Of a DNA stretch of 64,000 nt, positions 15,639 through 23,702 are shown in pieces; the stretch's first letter is position 1; each line of letters opens with the position of its first letter. The DNA comes from Pectinatus cerevisiiphilus (lineage in GTDB: Bacteria > Bacillota > Negativicutes > Selenomonadales > Selenomonadaceae): assembly GCF_004341685.1 (NCBI RefSeq), contig NZ_SMAA01000014.1:1-64000 (forward strand), read 5' to 3'. The notes beneath the pieces are model-generated. The model made no database searches, was not told the DNA's origin, and was given only the letters and a program-made list of their open reading frames with translations. The translations under genes were made by a program, and so were the position numbers.

Positions 15639-17902
15639 GATTTACATTGTACCGAGCAAATTGTCGGGGTGAAGAACTAAATTCACTATATCCGACCAAG
15701 GAAGAAATCACAGATGAAGCAGCACTAGCGCATGCAGTGCAATATGATCATGTAATGGCATTATATAAAGGAAATCACCGTAGTAGTGCAAATTTCGAGC
15801 TTACGGACTGCATACCAGATGATTGTGATAATGACCACTCAGACAGTCCGGAGGAGTGGATCACTGCTGAAAAGCTGGAACGCTATTTTCAGGATGTATC
15901 CTATGCTTTGGTTTATAGTCGCAGCCACAATAAGCAAAAAGGGGACAGAGCTCCAAGACCACGCTTCCATGTATATTTCCCTATTGAGGAACTATGCAAG
16001 GCAGATAGTTATGCAAGAGAGAAACAGCGTATTCTGTCCTATTTTCCTTACTTTGACAAAAATGCGCAGGATACAGCACGGTTTCTATACGGAACGGATA
16101 ATCCACAGCTTTTGTGGCATGAGGGAAGCAAAACAGTCCTTGAATTTTTAACAGAACAGGATTTTAAGCGCTGGGAGGCTGACATTGAAAAGATTCCTGA
16201 AGGGCAACGAAATGCTACAATGTCAAAATTTGCTGGGCGCATCATAAAACGCTATGGTGATACCTCTGATGCTTGCAATATCTTTATGGAACGTGCCGGG
16301 AAATGTGAGCCGCCATTGGATGACCGTGAGCTGGCACGTATCTGGCAGAGTGCCCAGAGCTTTTATCAACGGATAGCAACTGAGCCTGGGTATGTTGCAC
16401 CGGAGAATTACGAAAGTGGTTTTATGATAATGCCAGCAGATAAATCCGATGTTGGGCAGGCAGTCGTGCTCGCTAGAGAATATAGCTGGTGCCTTAGATA
16501 TTCTCCGTCAACGGATTTTATTGTCTATAACGGCAGCTATTGGGAGGAAAGCAAGCCTAAAGCACAGGGATTGTCTCAGGAGCTGACGGATAGACAGCTG
16601 GCTGAGGCAGAAGCAGAGATGGAAAAGGTGCGGGCAATTCTAGAAGGCCAGGGCGTTGTTGATGTGATAAGGATAAATGCTAATCGTTGCTCAAAGGCAG
16701 ATAGCGAGCGATTGGCTGTGCTTACAGAGGAACAACGGGCTTTATATTTACAGTATAAAAGAGCGGAAGCCTATCGGAATTATGCCATTAAACGGCGTGA
16801 GTCCAAATATATCGGTAACGCACTGAAGGAAAGCCGCCCAATGCTTGAAATTACACAGCGAGAGCTGGACAGCAATGAATATCTGTTGAACACGCCATCT
16901 TTTACTTATGATTTGAGACAAGGGGTGGCTGGTGTGATGGAACATAGTGCAGAGCACTTTATCACGAAGCAAACACTGGTCGATGCGGATGAAGTTCGAC
17001 GTGAGCTTTGGATGGATGCCCTGAATACTTTTTTCCTGACTGATACGGAGCTTATTGGATATGTTCAACGAATTGTGGGGCTGGCAGCTATTGGCAAGGT
17101 GTTCATGGAGACATTGGTTATTGCTTATGGGGAAGGACGTAACGGAAAATCTACCTTTTGGAATGTGCTGGCCAGAGTTTTAGGAAGCTATAGTGGAACG
17201 ATGTCAGCGGAGACTTTAACCATTGGCTGTAGGAGAAATGTTCGGCCGGAGCTGGCTGAGGCCAAGGGAAAACGTCTACTCATAGCAGCTGAGCTGGAAG
17301 AAGGAATGCGTCTAAGTACCGCCAATGTGAAGCAACTTTGTTCAACAGATGAGATTTCAGCTGAGAAAAAGTACAAGGATCCGTTTAGCTACACACCTAG
17401 TCATACATTGGTGCTCTATACCAATCATCTTCCTAAAGTGGGGGCGATGGACCAGGGAACGTGGCGCAGACTGATTGTTATCCCTTTTGATGCCAGAATT
17501 GAAGGAAGTTCAGATATTAAGAATTATACAGATTATCTATTTGAGAACGCGGGGGGCGCAATCTTAAGCTGGATAATCGAGGGAGCGAGAAAGGTCATCG
17601 CAGAAGATTGCAAAATAACAGCGCCCCAAAGAGTGCAGAGAGCCATTAATGAATATCGAGAAATCAACAACTGGATGGAGCATTTTCTGGAGGAATGCTG
17701 TGAAGTAGGCCCGCTATTTGAGGCAAAATCTGGTGAGGTGTATGACAATTATCGAGCTTTCTGTGTTCGAACCGGTGAGTACGTCAGAAATAGTGCGGAT
17801 TTTTACGGGGCGATAGAAGCTTCTGGCTTTGATCGCTATAGAAGCAGCAAAGGCAAGTATATCAAGGGGTTACAGCTGAAATCAGAATTCTTGATAAATT
17901 AA
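15635..17902 (+). CDS. Phage primase-helicase (D5/P4 type, SF3 helicase)
   Basis: The 755-residue product has an N-terminal primase-like region (about 1-190, with RPRFHVYFPIEE), a D5 N-terminal linker (about 440-490) and a superfamily 3 helicase. The Walker A is GEGRNGKSTFWNVL (near 498), Walker B IAAELEEG and sensor VLYTNHLPKVGAMDQGTWRR. It primes and unwinds phage DNA at the fork. The length is normal for fused primase-helicases. The gene is immediately followed by a large inverted-repeat region that could be an origin. Confidence 0.85.
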   Translation: MRFTLYRANCRGEELNSLYPTKEEITDEAALAHAVQYDHVMALYKGNHRSSANFELTDCIPDDCDNDHSDSPEEWITAEKLERYFQDVSYALVYSRSHNKQKGDRAPRPRFHVYFPIEELCKADSYAREKQRILSYFPYFDKNAQDTARFLYGTDNPQLLWHEGSKTVLEFLTEQDFKRWEADIEKIPEGQRNATMSKFAGRIIKRYGDTSDACNIFMERAGKCEPPLDDRELARIWQSAQSFYQRIATEPGYVAPENYESGFMIMPADKSDVGQAVVLAREYSWCLRYSPSTDFIVYNGSYWEESKPKAQGLSQELTDRQLAEAEAEMEKVRAILEGQGVVDVIRINANRCSKADSERLAVLTEEQRALYLQYKRAEAYRNYAIKRRESKYIGNALKESRPMLEITQRELDSNEYLLNTPSFTYDLRQGVAGVMEHSAEHFITKQTLVDADEVRRELWMDALNTFFLTDTELIGYVQRIVGLAAIGKVFMETLVIAYGEGRNGKSTFWNVLARVLGSYSGTMSAETLTIGCRRNVRPELAEAKGKRLLIAAELEEGMRLSTANVKQLCSTDEISAEKKYKDPFSYTPSHTLVLYTNHLPKVGAMDQGTWRRLIVIPFDARIEGSSDIKNYTDYLFENAGGAILSWIIEGARKVIAEDCKITAPQRVQRAINEYREINNWMEHFLEECCEVGPLFEAKSGEVYDNYRAFCVRTGEYVRNSADFYGAIEASGFDRYRSSKGKYIKGLQLKSEFLIN

Positions 17903-17905
17903 ATA

Positions 17906-18004
17906 GTGCCACCTCATGCCACCTCTATATAGAAAGTCCTCTATAGGGACAAAAAATTTTAACTATATAGAGAGATTATAGGTAGGGCCGGCATGAGGTG
18001 GCAC
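17906..18004. repeat. Nested inverted repeats after primase gene; origin or regulatory candidate
   Basis: A perfect 15-bp inverted repeat, GTGCCACCTCATGCC (17906-17920) and its complement (17990-18004), encloses a second one, CTCTATATAG (17923-17932) and CTATATAGAG (17963-17972). The left arm also contains two TGCCACCT direct repeats 10 bp apart, one helical turn. The centre is A/T-rich (ACAAAAAATTTTAA). It is the only sizeable non-coding gap in the replication module. Confidence 0.6.
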
Positions 18005-18027
18005 AGCTTAGAACAATGGAGGCACTT

Positions 18028-18309
18028 ATGCGAGAAACACTGATAGAGCAAAAGCTGGTTAAAGACACTAAAGCGGCAGGAGGGATAGCACTGAAGTTTA
18101 CGTCTCCTGGATTTGATGGGATGCCAGACCGTGTCCTCTTGTTTCCAGATGGCAGGCTGTGCTTTGTCGAGGTAAAAGCACCTGGGAAAAAGCCTAGGCC
18201 TTTGCAGCTTGCAAGACATAAGCTATTGCGGCGGCTTGGCTTTAAGGTCTATGTGCTGGATGCCGCAGAGCAGATTGGAGGGATACTGGATGATATTCAA
18301 GCCACATGA
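18028..18309 (+). CDS. VRR-NUC domain nuclease
   Basis: The 93-residue product contains FTSPGFDGMPDRVLLFPDGRLCFVEVKAPG (read as GMPDRV then FVEVKAPG), the D-ExK active site of the VRR-NUC branch of PD-(D/E)XK nucleases. VRR-NUC proteins cut branched DNA and are thought to resolve replication intermediates. GGAGG lies 6 nt before the ATG. It overlaps the helicase gene by 20 bp; VRR-NUC followed by a SNF2 helicase is a standard phage pair. Confidence 0.88.
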   Translation: MRETLIEQKLVKDTKAAGGIALKFTSPGFDGMPDRVLLFPDGRLCFVEVKAPGKKPRPLQLARHKLLRRLGFKVYVLDAAEQIGGILDDIQAT

Positions 18310-19642
18310 TTACCAGAAATATGCAATACGATACATCGAGGAGCATGAGGTCACAGCGCTTCTTCTGGACATGGGCCTCGGCAAGACGATTATCACGCTG
18401 ACAGCCATTAATGACCTCATCAATGACAGCTTTGAAGTCAGGAAAGTGCTTATTATTGCACCACTTAGAGTGGCTAGAGACACGTGGCCTGCAGAAATCA
18501 AGAAATGGGAGCACCTTAGGCACCTGACTGCAGCCGTTGTTGTCGGCAGCTTGGCAGAGCGCAAAGCTGCGCTGTCCAAGAAGGCAGACCTATACATCAT
18601 CAACCGGGAGAACGTCCAGTGGCTCATTGAGAAAAGCGGCTGTCGTTTTGACTTCGATATGGTGGTCATTGATGAGCTTTCGTCCTTCAAGAATCATCAG
18701 GCTAAGCGATTCAAGTCCTTGATGAAAAAGCGTCCTGGAATAAAGCGCATCGTTGGACTTACTGGCACACCAAGCTCCAATGGCTTGATGGATTTGTGGG
18801 CTGAGTTTCGCCTGTTGGATATGGGAGAGCGCCTGGGAAGATTCATCAGCCAGTATCGGAGCAACTACTTCAGGCCAGATAAGATGAACGGACAGGTCGT
18901 GTTTTCCTACAAGCTGCTGCCGGGAGCAGAGAAGCAGCTTTATGAGCGGATAGCAGACATCACCATCTCCATGAAATGCACGGATCATCTGGTGATGCCG
19001 GAGCTCATCAGCACAGAATGCCAAGTACAGCTCTCGGATACAGAGCGCAAGCGATACGACGAGTTGAAGAAAGACCTCGTGCTGCAGCTACCGGATGGAG
19101 AGATTACCGCTGCCAATGCCGCAGCACTTACAGGAAAGCTGGTACAGATGGCCAACGGAGCAGTTTACAGCGATGATGGTAGCACGATGGAAATTCATGA
19201 CCGCAAGCTTGATGCCTTGGAGGACTTGATTGAAGCCGCCAACGGCAAGCCTGTTCTTGTAGCGTATTGGTTCAAGCATGACCTAGAGCGCATCAAAGCA
19301 AGGTTCGATGTGCGAGAGATAAAAAGCACCGCTGACATAGCCGACTGGAATGCGGAGAAGATTCCGGTGGCATTGATCCATCCGGCATCCGCTGGACATG
19401 GACTCAACCTGCAGGCTGGCGGCAGTACGCTTATCTGGTTTGGACTTACTTGGTCACTGGAGCTTTATCAGCAGACGAATGCCAGACTGTGGCGGCAGGG
19501 ACAGACAGCAGAGACCGTGGTCATACAGCACATCGTGGCTAAGGATACCGTTGATGAACATATCATGAAAGCCCTGGCTAAGAAGAATACAACACAACGT
19601 GCTTTGATGGATGCCGTCGAAGCAGAATTGGAGGATATATGA
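18290..19642 (+). CDS. SNF2-family DNA helicase
   Basis: The 450-residue product has LLLDMGLGKTIITL (Walker A, about 24-37), VVIDELSSFK (motif II, near 125), GLTGTPSSN (motif III, near 155) and the C-terminal motifs HPASAGHGLNLQ and RLWRQGQ. It is a compact SF2 translocase that remodels DNA during phage replication. GGAGGG precedes the chosen ATG; 27 further codons upstream lie inside the VRR-NUC gene and are not needed. It overlaps the next gene as ATGA. Confidence 0.9.
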   Translation: MIFKPHDYQKYAIRYIEEHEVTALLLDMGLGKTIITLTAINDLINDSFEVRKVLIIAPLRVARDTWPAEIKKWEHLRHLTAAVVVGSLAERKAALSKKADLYIINRENVQWLIEKSGCRFDFDMVVIDELSSFKNHQAKRFKSLMKKRPGIKRIVGLTGTPSSNGLMDLWAEFRLLDMGERLGRFISQYRSNYFRPDKMNGQVVFSYKLLPGAEKQLYERIADITISMKCTDHLVMPELISTECQVQLSDTERKRYDELKKDLVLQLPDGEITAANAAALTGKLVQMANGAVYSDDGSTMEIHDRKLDALEDLIEAANGKPVLVAYWFKHDLERIKARFDVREIKSTADIADWNAEKIPVALIHPASAGHGLNLQAGGSTLIWFGLTWSLELYQQTNARLWRQGQTAETVVIQHIVAKDTVDEHIMKALAKKNTTQRALMDAVEAELEDI

Positions 19643-19830
19643 ATGAGTATGAACAGCTTGCCAATGCCATCGTCTTGCAGGCGGTGAAGGACTACCGACA
19701 GGCAAGGAAAAAGAAAGATTCAGCAGAGCTGATTCCGCTGGTAACATTCTTTCGGTCGAAGTGGTTTGCCGTGCTGACCAATGTGGATGGTCGGCTCTTG
19801 GAGCAGAGACTCAAGGAGGAATGTCGATGA
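19639..19830 (+). CDS. Small conserved phage protein, 63 aa
   Basis: The product MNEYEQLANAIVLQAVKDYRQ is helical and basic, with a central RSKWFAVLTNVDG. It is joined by ATGA overlaps to both the helicase before it and the sigma-like regulator after it, the usual place for this small gene in Firmicutes prophages. Its function is unknown. Confidence 0.65.
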   Translation: MNEYEQLANAIVLQAVKDYRQARKKKDSAELIPLVTFFRSKWFAVLTNVDGRLLEQRLKEECR

Positions 19831-20267
19831 ACGCTAAGGAATATCTGAGCCAAGCATACCTTGTGGATCATCGCATTGATAGTAAGCTAGAGCAGCTGTC
19901 GGAACTCAAAGACCTGTCTGAGAAGGCTACCGCTACCATTTCTGATATGCCAGGAAGTGCCACCAGAAATGTGCATCGGTTAGAAGATGTCATAGCTAAT
20001 ATGATTGACCTCCAGAATGAAATCAACGATGACATAGATGGTTTGGTGAATCTGAAGCGAGAAATCATGCAGCAGATAAAGACCGTGCCTAGCCCGGAGT
20101 ACCAGCTGATTCTGGAACGCAGGTACATGTCCTATAAACCATGGGAGCAGATAGCTGTGGAGATTGGTTACAGCCTGCATTACCTGTACAAGATGCACAG
20201 TGCAGCGCTCCAATCCTTCGATGAGGTCAGGAAAAAAACGCAGATTTTGAAATTGGATACTAAATGA
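19827..20267 (+). CDS. DUF1492-like / phage late transcription regulator (sigma-like HTH)
   Basis: The 146-residue product is largely helical and ends in a sigma region-4-like helix-turn-helix (LILERRYMSYKPWEQIAVEIGYSLHYLYKMH, about 95-125; key part EQIAVEIGYS). Proteins of the DUF1492/ArpU/RinA kind switch on late genes of Firmicutes phages. It is the last early gene, directly before the terminator at 20.33 kb and the packaging genes, which fits that role. AAGGAGG lies 7 nt before the start. Confidence 0.7.
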   Translation: MNAKEYLSQAYLVDHRIDSKLEQLSELKDLSEKATATISDMPGSATRNVHRLEDVIANMIDLQNEINDDIDGLVNLKREIMQQIKTVPSPEYQLILERRYMSYKPWEQIAVEIGYSLHYLYKMHSAALQSFDEVRKKTQILKLDTK

Positions 20268-20273
20268 TAGAGA

Positions 20274-20360
20274 TTGATACCTGCCAAGTATGATATAGTT
20301 AGAGTAGCAAAAATATAAAACATCGAGCCTTCATAGGAGCAATCCTTTGAGGGCTTTTCT
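20274..20360 (+). terminator. Early/late boundary: intrinsic terminator and candidate late control region
   Basis: A hairpin built from GCCTTCA/TGAGGGC and AGGA/TCCT with a GCAA tetraloop (20327-20354) is followed by TTTTCTT. It closes the early operon. Upstream, TTGATA (20274) and TATGATATAGTT (20289-20300) resemble promoter elements but with non-standard spacing. The late genes begin 25 bp past the T tract, so late transcription either starts here under the sigma-like regulator or reads through. Confidence 0.6.
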
Positions 20361-20384
20361 TATGCCCGGAAAGAGGTGGTCAGC

Positions 20385-20777
20385 GTGCCGAAGAGACCAA
20401 AGAAACCCTGTGCGTATCCTGGCTGCCCAAGACTGACGGATGAACGCTACTGCGAGGAACATAAAAAGCTCGCTGTCAAACAATACGATAAGTACGGTCG
20501 TAGCCCTGAAGTCAAGAAAAGATATGGCTGGCAGTGGCAGAAGGTCAGGCGTGCATTCCTCGCCAAGCATCCGCTCTGCGAGATGTGCGAGAAGGAGCAT
20601 CGGCTGACGAAAGCTACCGAGGTTCATCACATCCTGCCGCTGTCTGCTGGCGGGACAAGTGACGAGGACAACCTCATGCCGCTGTGCAAAGTCTGCCATT
20701 CCAGGATCACAGCAAAGACTGGCGGCAGATGGTCAAGGGGAGGGGGAGGTAAAATCTCCCAAAGCCCGCGAAGCTAG
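20385..20777 (+). CDS. HNH endonuclease
   Basis: The 130-residue product has an N-terminal zinc-type cluster (CAYPGCPRL...CEEH) and an HNH core, CEMCEKEH...TEVHHILPLSAGG...DNLMPLCKVCHSRIT (key residues HH near 84, N near 97, H near 105). HNH enzymes next to small terminase genes take part in cutting DNA for packaging, as with HK97 gp74. The GTG start has AGAGGTG upstream. First gene of the late operon. Confidence 0.88.
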   Translation: MPKRPKKPCAYPGCPRLTDERYCEEHKKLAVKQYDKYGRSPEVKKRYGWQWQKVRRAFLAKHPLCEMCEKEHRLTKATEVHHILPLSAGGTSDEDNLMPLCKVCHSRITAKTGGRWSRGGGGKISQSPRS

Positions 20778-20779
20778 AC

Positions 20780-20845
20780 CGGACATAGGGTCACGCGCAC
20801 AAAAATTGGGAATCAAACGGGGGATTAACCCCATTGGAGGTGATG
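20780..20845 (+). other. Candidate cos / packaging-recognition region
   Basis: This non-coding gap between the HNH nuclease and small terminase has short GC-rich symmetry (GGGTCACGCGCAC; GGGGATTAACCCC near 20820-20835). In cos-type phages with an HNH-terS-terL set, the packaging site lies here. No cleavage position can be read from the sequence; the call rests on position and symmetry only. Confidence 0.3.
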
Positions 20846-20847
20846 GC

Positions 20848-21411
20848 ATGGCGAAAGACGGTACGAATCGCGGCGGCAGGCGCGCACGGTCTGGCGTGAA
20901 ATCTGGTGCGCTGGCAGACAAGATAGCTGCCGGGAAGGCAGCAACCGTGCTTGACCTTCCCGTTGTCGAACTGCAGGGTACAGACCTTGGAGAAGCCGCT
21001 GACCTGCAAGGGGAGGATATGCCGAATCCCAGTGACTATCTGTCAGCCAGGCAGCGTGATGGCAGCCCGCTCGGCGCAGATGAAATCTTCAGGGAAATAT
21101 GGCAGTGGCTGAAAGAGCGCGGCTGTGAGAGACTGGTAAATCCACGTCTGTTGGAAAGCTATGCGCAGGCCTTTGCTCGTTTTATCCAGTGTGAAGATGC
21201 CATCAGCACCTATGGCCTGCTGGGGAAGCATCCGACAACCGGCGGTGTGATCACCAGCCCGTTTGTGCAGATGAGCCAAAGTTTTCAAAAGCAGGCGAAT
21301 ATGCTGTGGTATGAGATTTTTGATATCGTCAAGCAGAACTGCACGGCATCATTTACGGACAATCCGCAGGATGACATGATGGAACGGCTGCTTCGTGGGC
21401 GCAGAAAATAA
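20848..21411 (+). CDS. Terminase small subunit, P27 family
   Basis: The 187-residue product starts MAKDGTNRGGRRARSGVKSGAL and has the P27-type helical core (DEIFREIWQWLKERG, LLESYAQAFARF, TTGGVITSPFVQMSQSF). It recognises phage DNA and feeds it to the large subunit. TTGGAGGTG precedes the start. Unusually, the large subunit gene is not next: about 5.5 kb of cargo genes separate them. Confidence 0.85.
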   Translation: MAKDGTNRGGRRARSGVKSGALADKIAAGKAATVLDLPVVELQGTDLGEAADLQGEDMPNPSDYLSARQRDGSPLGADEIFREIWQWLKERGCERLVNPRLLESYAQAFARFIQCEDAISTYGLLGKHPTTGGVITSPFVQMSQSFQKQANMLWYEIFDIVKQNCTASFTDNPQDDMMERLLRGRRK

Positions 21412-21464
21412 GCAAATGAATCTGCAGCAGGTGTGTTTCCTGTGATGATTAGGAGGTGTAAATA

Positions 21465-22724
21465 TTGGGAAAAACTACGACACAAATGAAAATGGTGTCC
21501 ATCAATAAATTAGTGCCCTATGTGAATAATGCACGGACACATTCCAAAGAACAGATTGCCAAGCTCCGTGGGAGCCTTCGGGAATTCGGGTTCATCAATC
21601 CAGTCATTATCGATAAGGATTACGGTATCATTGCTGGACACGGAAGAGTATTGGCTGCCAAAGAAGAAAACATGGATCAGGTTCCCTGCGTATTGGTAGA
21701 TTATCTTACGGCAGCACAGAAAAAGGCATACATCCTGGCAGATAATCGTTTTGCCATGGATGCAGGCTGGGATGAGGAAATGCTGCGGGTCGAGATTGAG
21801 TCCCTGCAGGGAGAGGACTTCGATATATCTCTCACAGGCTTTGACGAAAAAGAATTGGCAGACTTGTTTGGGGCAGGCAGTGATGCGAAAGAAGATGATT
21901 TCGATGTGGATGCGGAATTGCAGAATCCTTGCTTTTCCCGGGATGGAGATATCTGGCATTTGGGAAAGCATAAGGTTATCTGTGGGGATTCCACCTTGCC
22001 GGAAACTTATCAGCGGCTGTTAGGCGATACAAAGGCAAATCTGGTTTGCACGGATCCACCGTATCTGGTGAATCTTGAGAGTGCATCCGGGAAAATAAAA
22101 AATGATGATCTCAGTGATGAGGAAGGATACAAATTCCTTCATAAGGCATTCTCGTCTATGCATGACAGCATGGCGAAGGATGCCTCTATTTATGTGTTCT
22201 ATGCGACATCCAAGGCCCGCGTTTTCCATGATGCCTATGAGGACGCGGGCTTCAAGGTCGGTGCCGGACTTGTCTGGAAGAAGAATCGGCTGGTGCTGAC
22301 CCGTACCGATTGGAAGTATATCCATGAGCCTATCATCTGGGGATGGCGCAAAGACGGACGGCATCGCTGGTATGGCAATCAGAAGCAGACCACGGTGTTC
22401 GAGTTTGACCGCATCAAGAATTCCAAGGAAGATGGCTGCGGGCATCCGTCCAGCAAGCCAGTGCCGCTCCTGGCATATCTTATCCAGCAATGTACACAGA
22501 CCAATGGGCTGGTGCTGGACGGATTCCTTGGTTCAGCATCCACGCTGATTGCTTGCGAGCAGCTGGAGCGAATCTGTTATGGCATCGAATTGGAACCTAA
22601 ATTCGTCGACGTAGCAGTCAAGCGTTATATTGAACTGAAAGAAGGGGTGGATGATGATGTATTTGTAGAGCGCGATGGCAGGAAGATTGCTTATAACGAT
22701 TTGCCAAAACCGAAGGAGGAATGA
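21465..22724 (+). CDS. ParB-domain / N6-adenine DNA methyltransferase fusion
   Basis: The 419-residue product combines an N-terminal ParB/Srx-like domain (about 5-100, AGHGRVLAAKE) with an adenine methylase carrying TDPPYLVN (near 196) and DGFLGSASTL (near 353), the order of beta-class enzymes. Phage methylases of this type protect DNA from host restriction or mark it. The TTG start follows TAGGAGG. It is in the cargo block between small and large terminase, next to a vestige of a second methyltransferase. Confidence 0.88.
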   Translation: MGKTTTQMKMVSINKLVPYVNNARTHSKEQIAKLRGSLREFGFINPVIIDKDYGIIAGHGRVLAAKEENMDQVPCVLVDYLTAAQKKAYILADNRFAMDAGWDEEMLRVEIESLQGEDFDISLTGFDEKELADLFGAGSDAKEDDFDVDAELQNPCFSRDGDIWHLGKHKVICGDSTLPETYQRLLGDTKANLVCTDPPYLVNLESASGKIKNDDLSDEEGYKFLHKAFSSMHDSMAKDASIYVFYATSKARVFHDAYEDAGFKVGAGLVWKKNRLVLTRTDWKYIHEPIIWGWRKDGRHRWYGNQKQTTVFEFDRIKNSKEDGCGHPSSKPVPLLAYLIQQCTQTNGLVLDGFLGSASTLIACEQLERICYGIELEPKFVDVAVKRYIELKEGVDDDVFVERDGRKIAYNDLPKPKEE

Positions 22725-22727
22725 ACA

Positions 22728-23276
22728 ATGCGTGTATTTTTGAACCCGGGGCATGATCGGGAACGCGACAGCGGGGCTGTCAATCCTGTCAGCGGACTTC
22801 GGGAGTGTGATGTCGCGGCTGGCATTGGTGAACTGGTGAAAGGGTATCTGGAAACAGCTGGCTGTGAGGTGCAGCTGCTCCAAAGCGACAATCTTGCGGG
22901 AGAAACACCGGAACTGCCCTGCGTGGTGGATACAGCGAATGGCTGGCCGGCCGATGTTTTTGTTTCGCTTCACTGCAATGCCGCTAGTGGCAGCGCGCAA
23001 GGGACAGAAACGCTGATCTATGCGGATGGCGGTGAATCAGCGCAGCTTGCGGACTGCATCCAGTCGCAGATTATTGCCAGCCTTGGCACTATCGACCGTG
23101 GTCTCAAGGAACGTCCGGATCTGATTGTCCTGAACAGCACGGACATGCCAGCGGTCTTGGTGGAAATGGCGTTTGTGGATAATGAGGAAGATGCGCAGCT
23201 CCTGACAGACAGGGCTGACGAATTTGCCCGGGCAATCGCTCGCGGCATCACAGATTTTGAAGGGGGAAATGAATGA
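22728..23276 (+). CDS. N-acetylmuramoyl-L-alanine amidase (Amidase_3), first copy
   Basis: The 182-residue product has the zinc motifs NPGHDRE (His9), E27 in GLRECDV and SLHCNAA (His near 84), plus the catalytic Glu in MPAVLVEMAF. It would cleave peptidoglycan between muramic acid and the stem peptide. It has no signal peptide. It is clearly paralogous to the lysis amidase at 47 kb (both end FARAIARG[IV]TD). It lies far from the holin and spanin genes, inside the terminase cargo block. AAGGAGG precedes the ATG. Confidence 0.85.
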   Translation: MRVFLNPGHDRERDSGAVNPVSGLRECDVAAGIGELVKGYLETAGCEVQLLQSDNLAGETPELPCVVDTANGWPADVFVSLHCNAASGSAQGTETLIYADGGESAQLADCIQSQIIASLGTIDRGLKERPDLIVLNSTDMPAVLVEMAFVDNEEDAQLLTDRADEFARAIARGITDFEGGNE

Positions 23277-23566
23277 TGGATATTGAGAACATCAAGAACG
23301 AACTGAAGGAACATGTACTGGATTCGGTAAAGGACGAAGCCAAGGCGGCAACGATGTCCTGGCTGAAGGACAAGATCCTGCCAGCGGCAAAAGAGATTGC
23401 TGAAACTTACACAGCGGCTTTGAAAGAATCTGCTGCCAGTGAGACGGGGTGGAATAAGTTCCGTGATACCGTATTCCTGCCGACCTTGGTCGATGGGGCG
23501 TTCTGGCTCTTTGATAAGGTGCTGGAAAAGATGGTGGCTGTCCCTGCGGTAAAAGAAAGTGCTTAA
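23273..23566 (+). CDS. Hypothetical phage protein, amphipathic
   Basis: The 97-residue product is mostly helical (IENIKNELKEHVLDSVKDEAK...SWLKDKILPAAKEIAE) and ends with an aromatic stretch (DGAFWLFDKVLEKM). It overlaps the amidase stop by 4 bp and is translated with it. Functions such as amidase partner or membrane-active helper are possible but unsupported. No family is recognised. Confidence 0.6.
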   Translation: MMDIENIKNELKEHVLDSVKDEAKAATMSWLKDKILPAAKEIAETYTAALKESAASETGWNKFRDTVFLPTLVDGAFWLFDKVLEKMVAVPAVKESA

Positions 23567-23630
23567 GCTGGGCAGCCTGTTTTCCGGCATTGCGTACTTT
23601 GCGGAAAAGAATCATGGAGAATCCACATAA
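23559..23630 (+). pseudogene. N-terminal stub of a C5-cytosine DNA methyltransferase
   Basis: The 23-codon frame reads MLKLGSLFSGIAYFAEKN and then stops. LGSLFSGI is the motif I start of Dcm-type methyltransferases (LxLFSGIGG). The expected rest (GGFE..., PCQ loop) is absent, so a deletion has removed the gene body. It overlaps the preceding gene by 8 bp, the way a real downstream gene would. Alternatively a chance frame, but the motif match and position argue for a relic. Confidence 0.45.
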
Positions 23631-23665
23631 ATCCCTTGCTATATCTGCTGGTTAGAGTGATATAT
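23631..23665 (+). promoter_or_regulatory. Cassette regulatory repeat, copy 1
   Basis: CTTGCTATAT, 9 nt, then TAGAGTGATATAT form the first of three copies. TTGCTA (23636-23641) and GATATA are 17 bp apart, so the block can be read as a promoter whose elements are themselves conserved. It heads the unit of the virulence-type protein, DUF4314 and DUF5049. Confidence 0.6.
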
Positions 23666-23702
23666 GTACATGGGAAAAGAAAAAACGAAAGGGGACTTTA
23701 CC

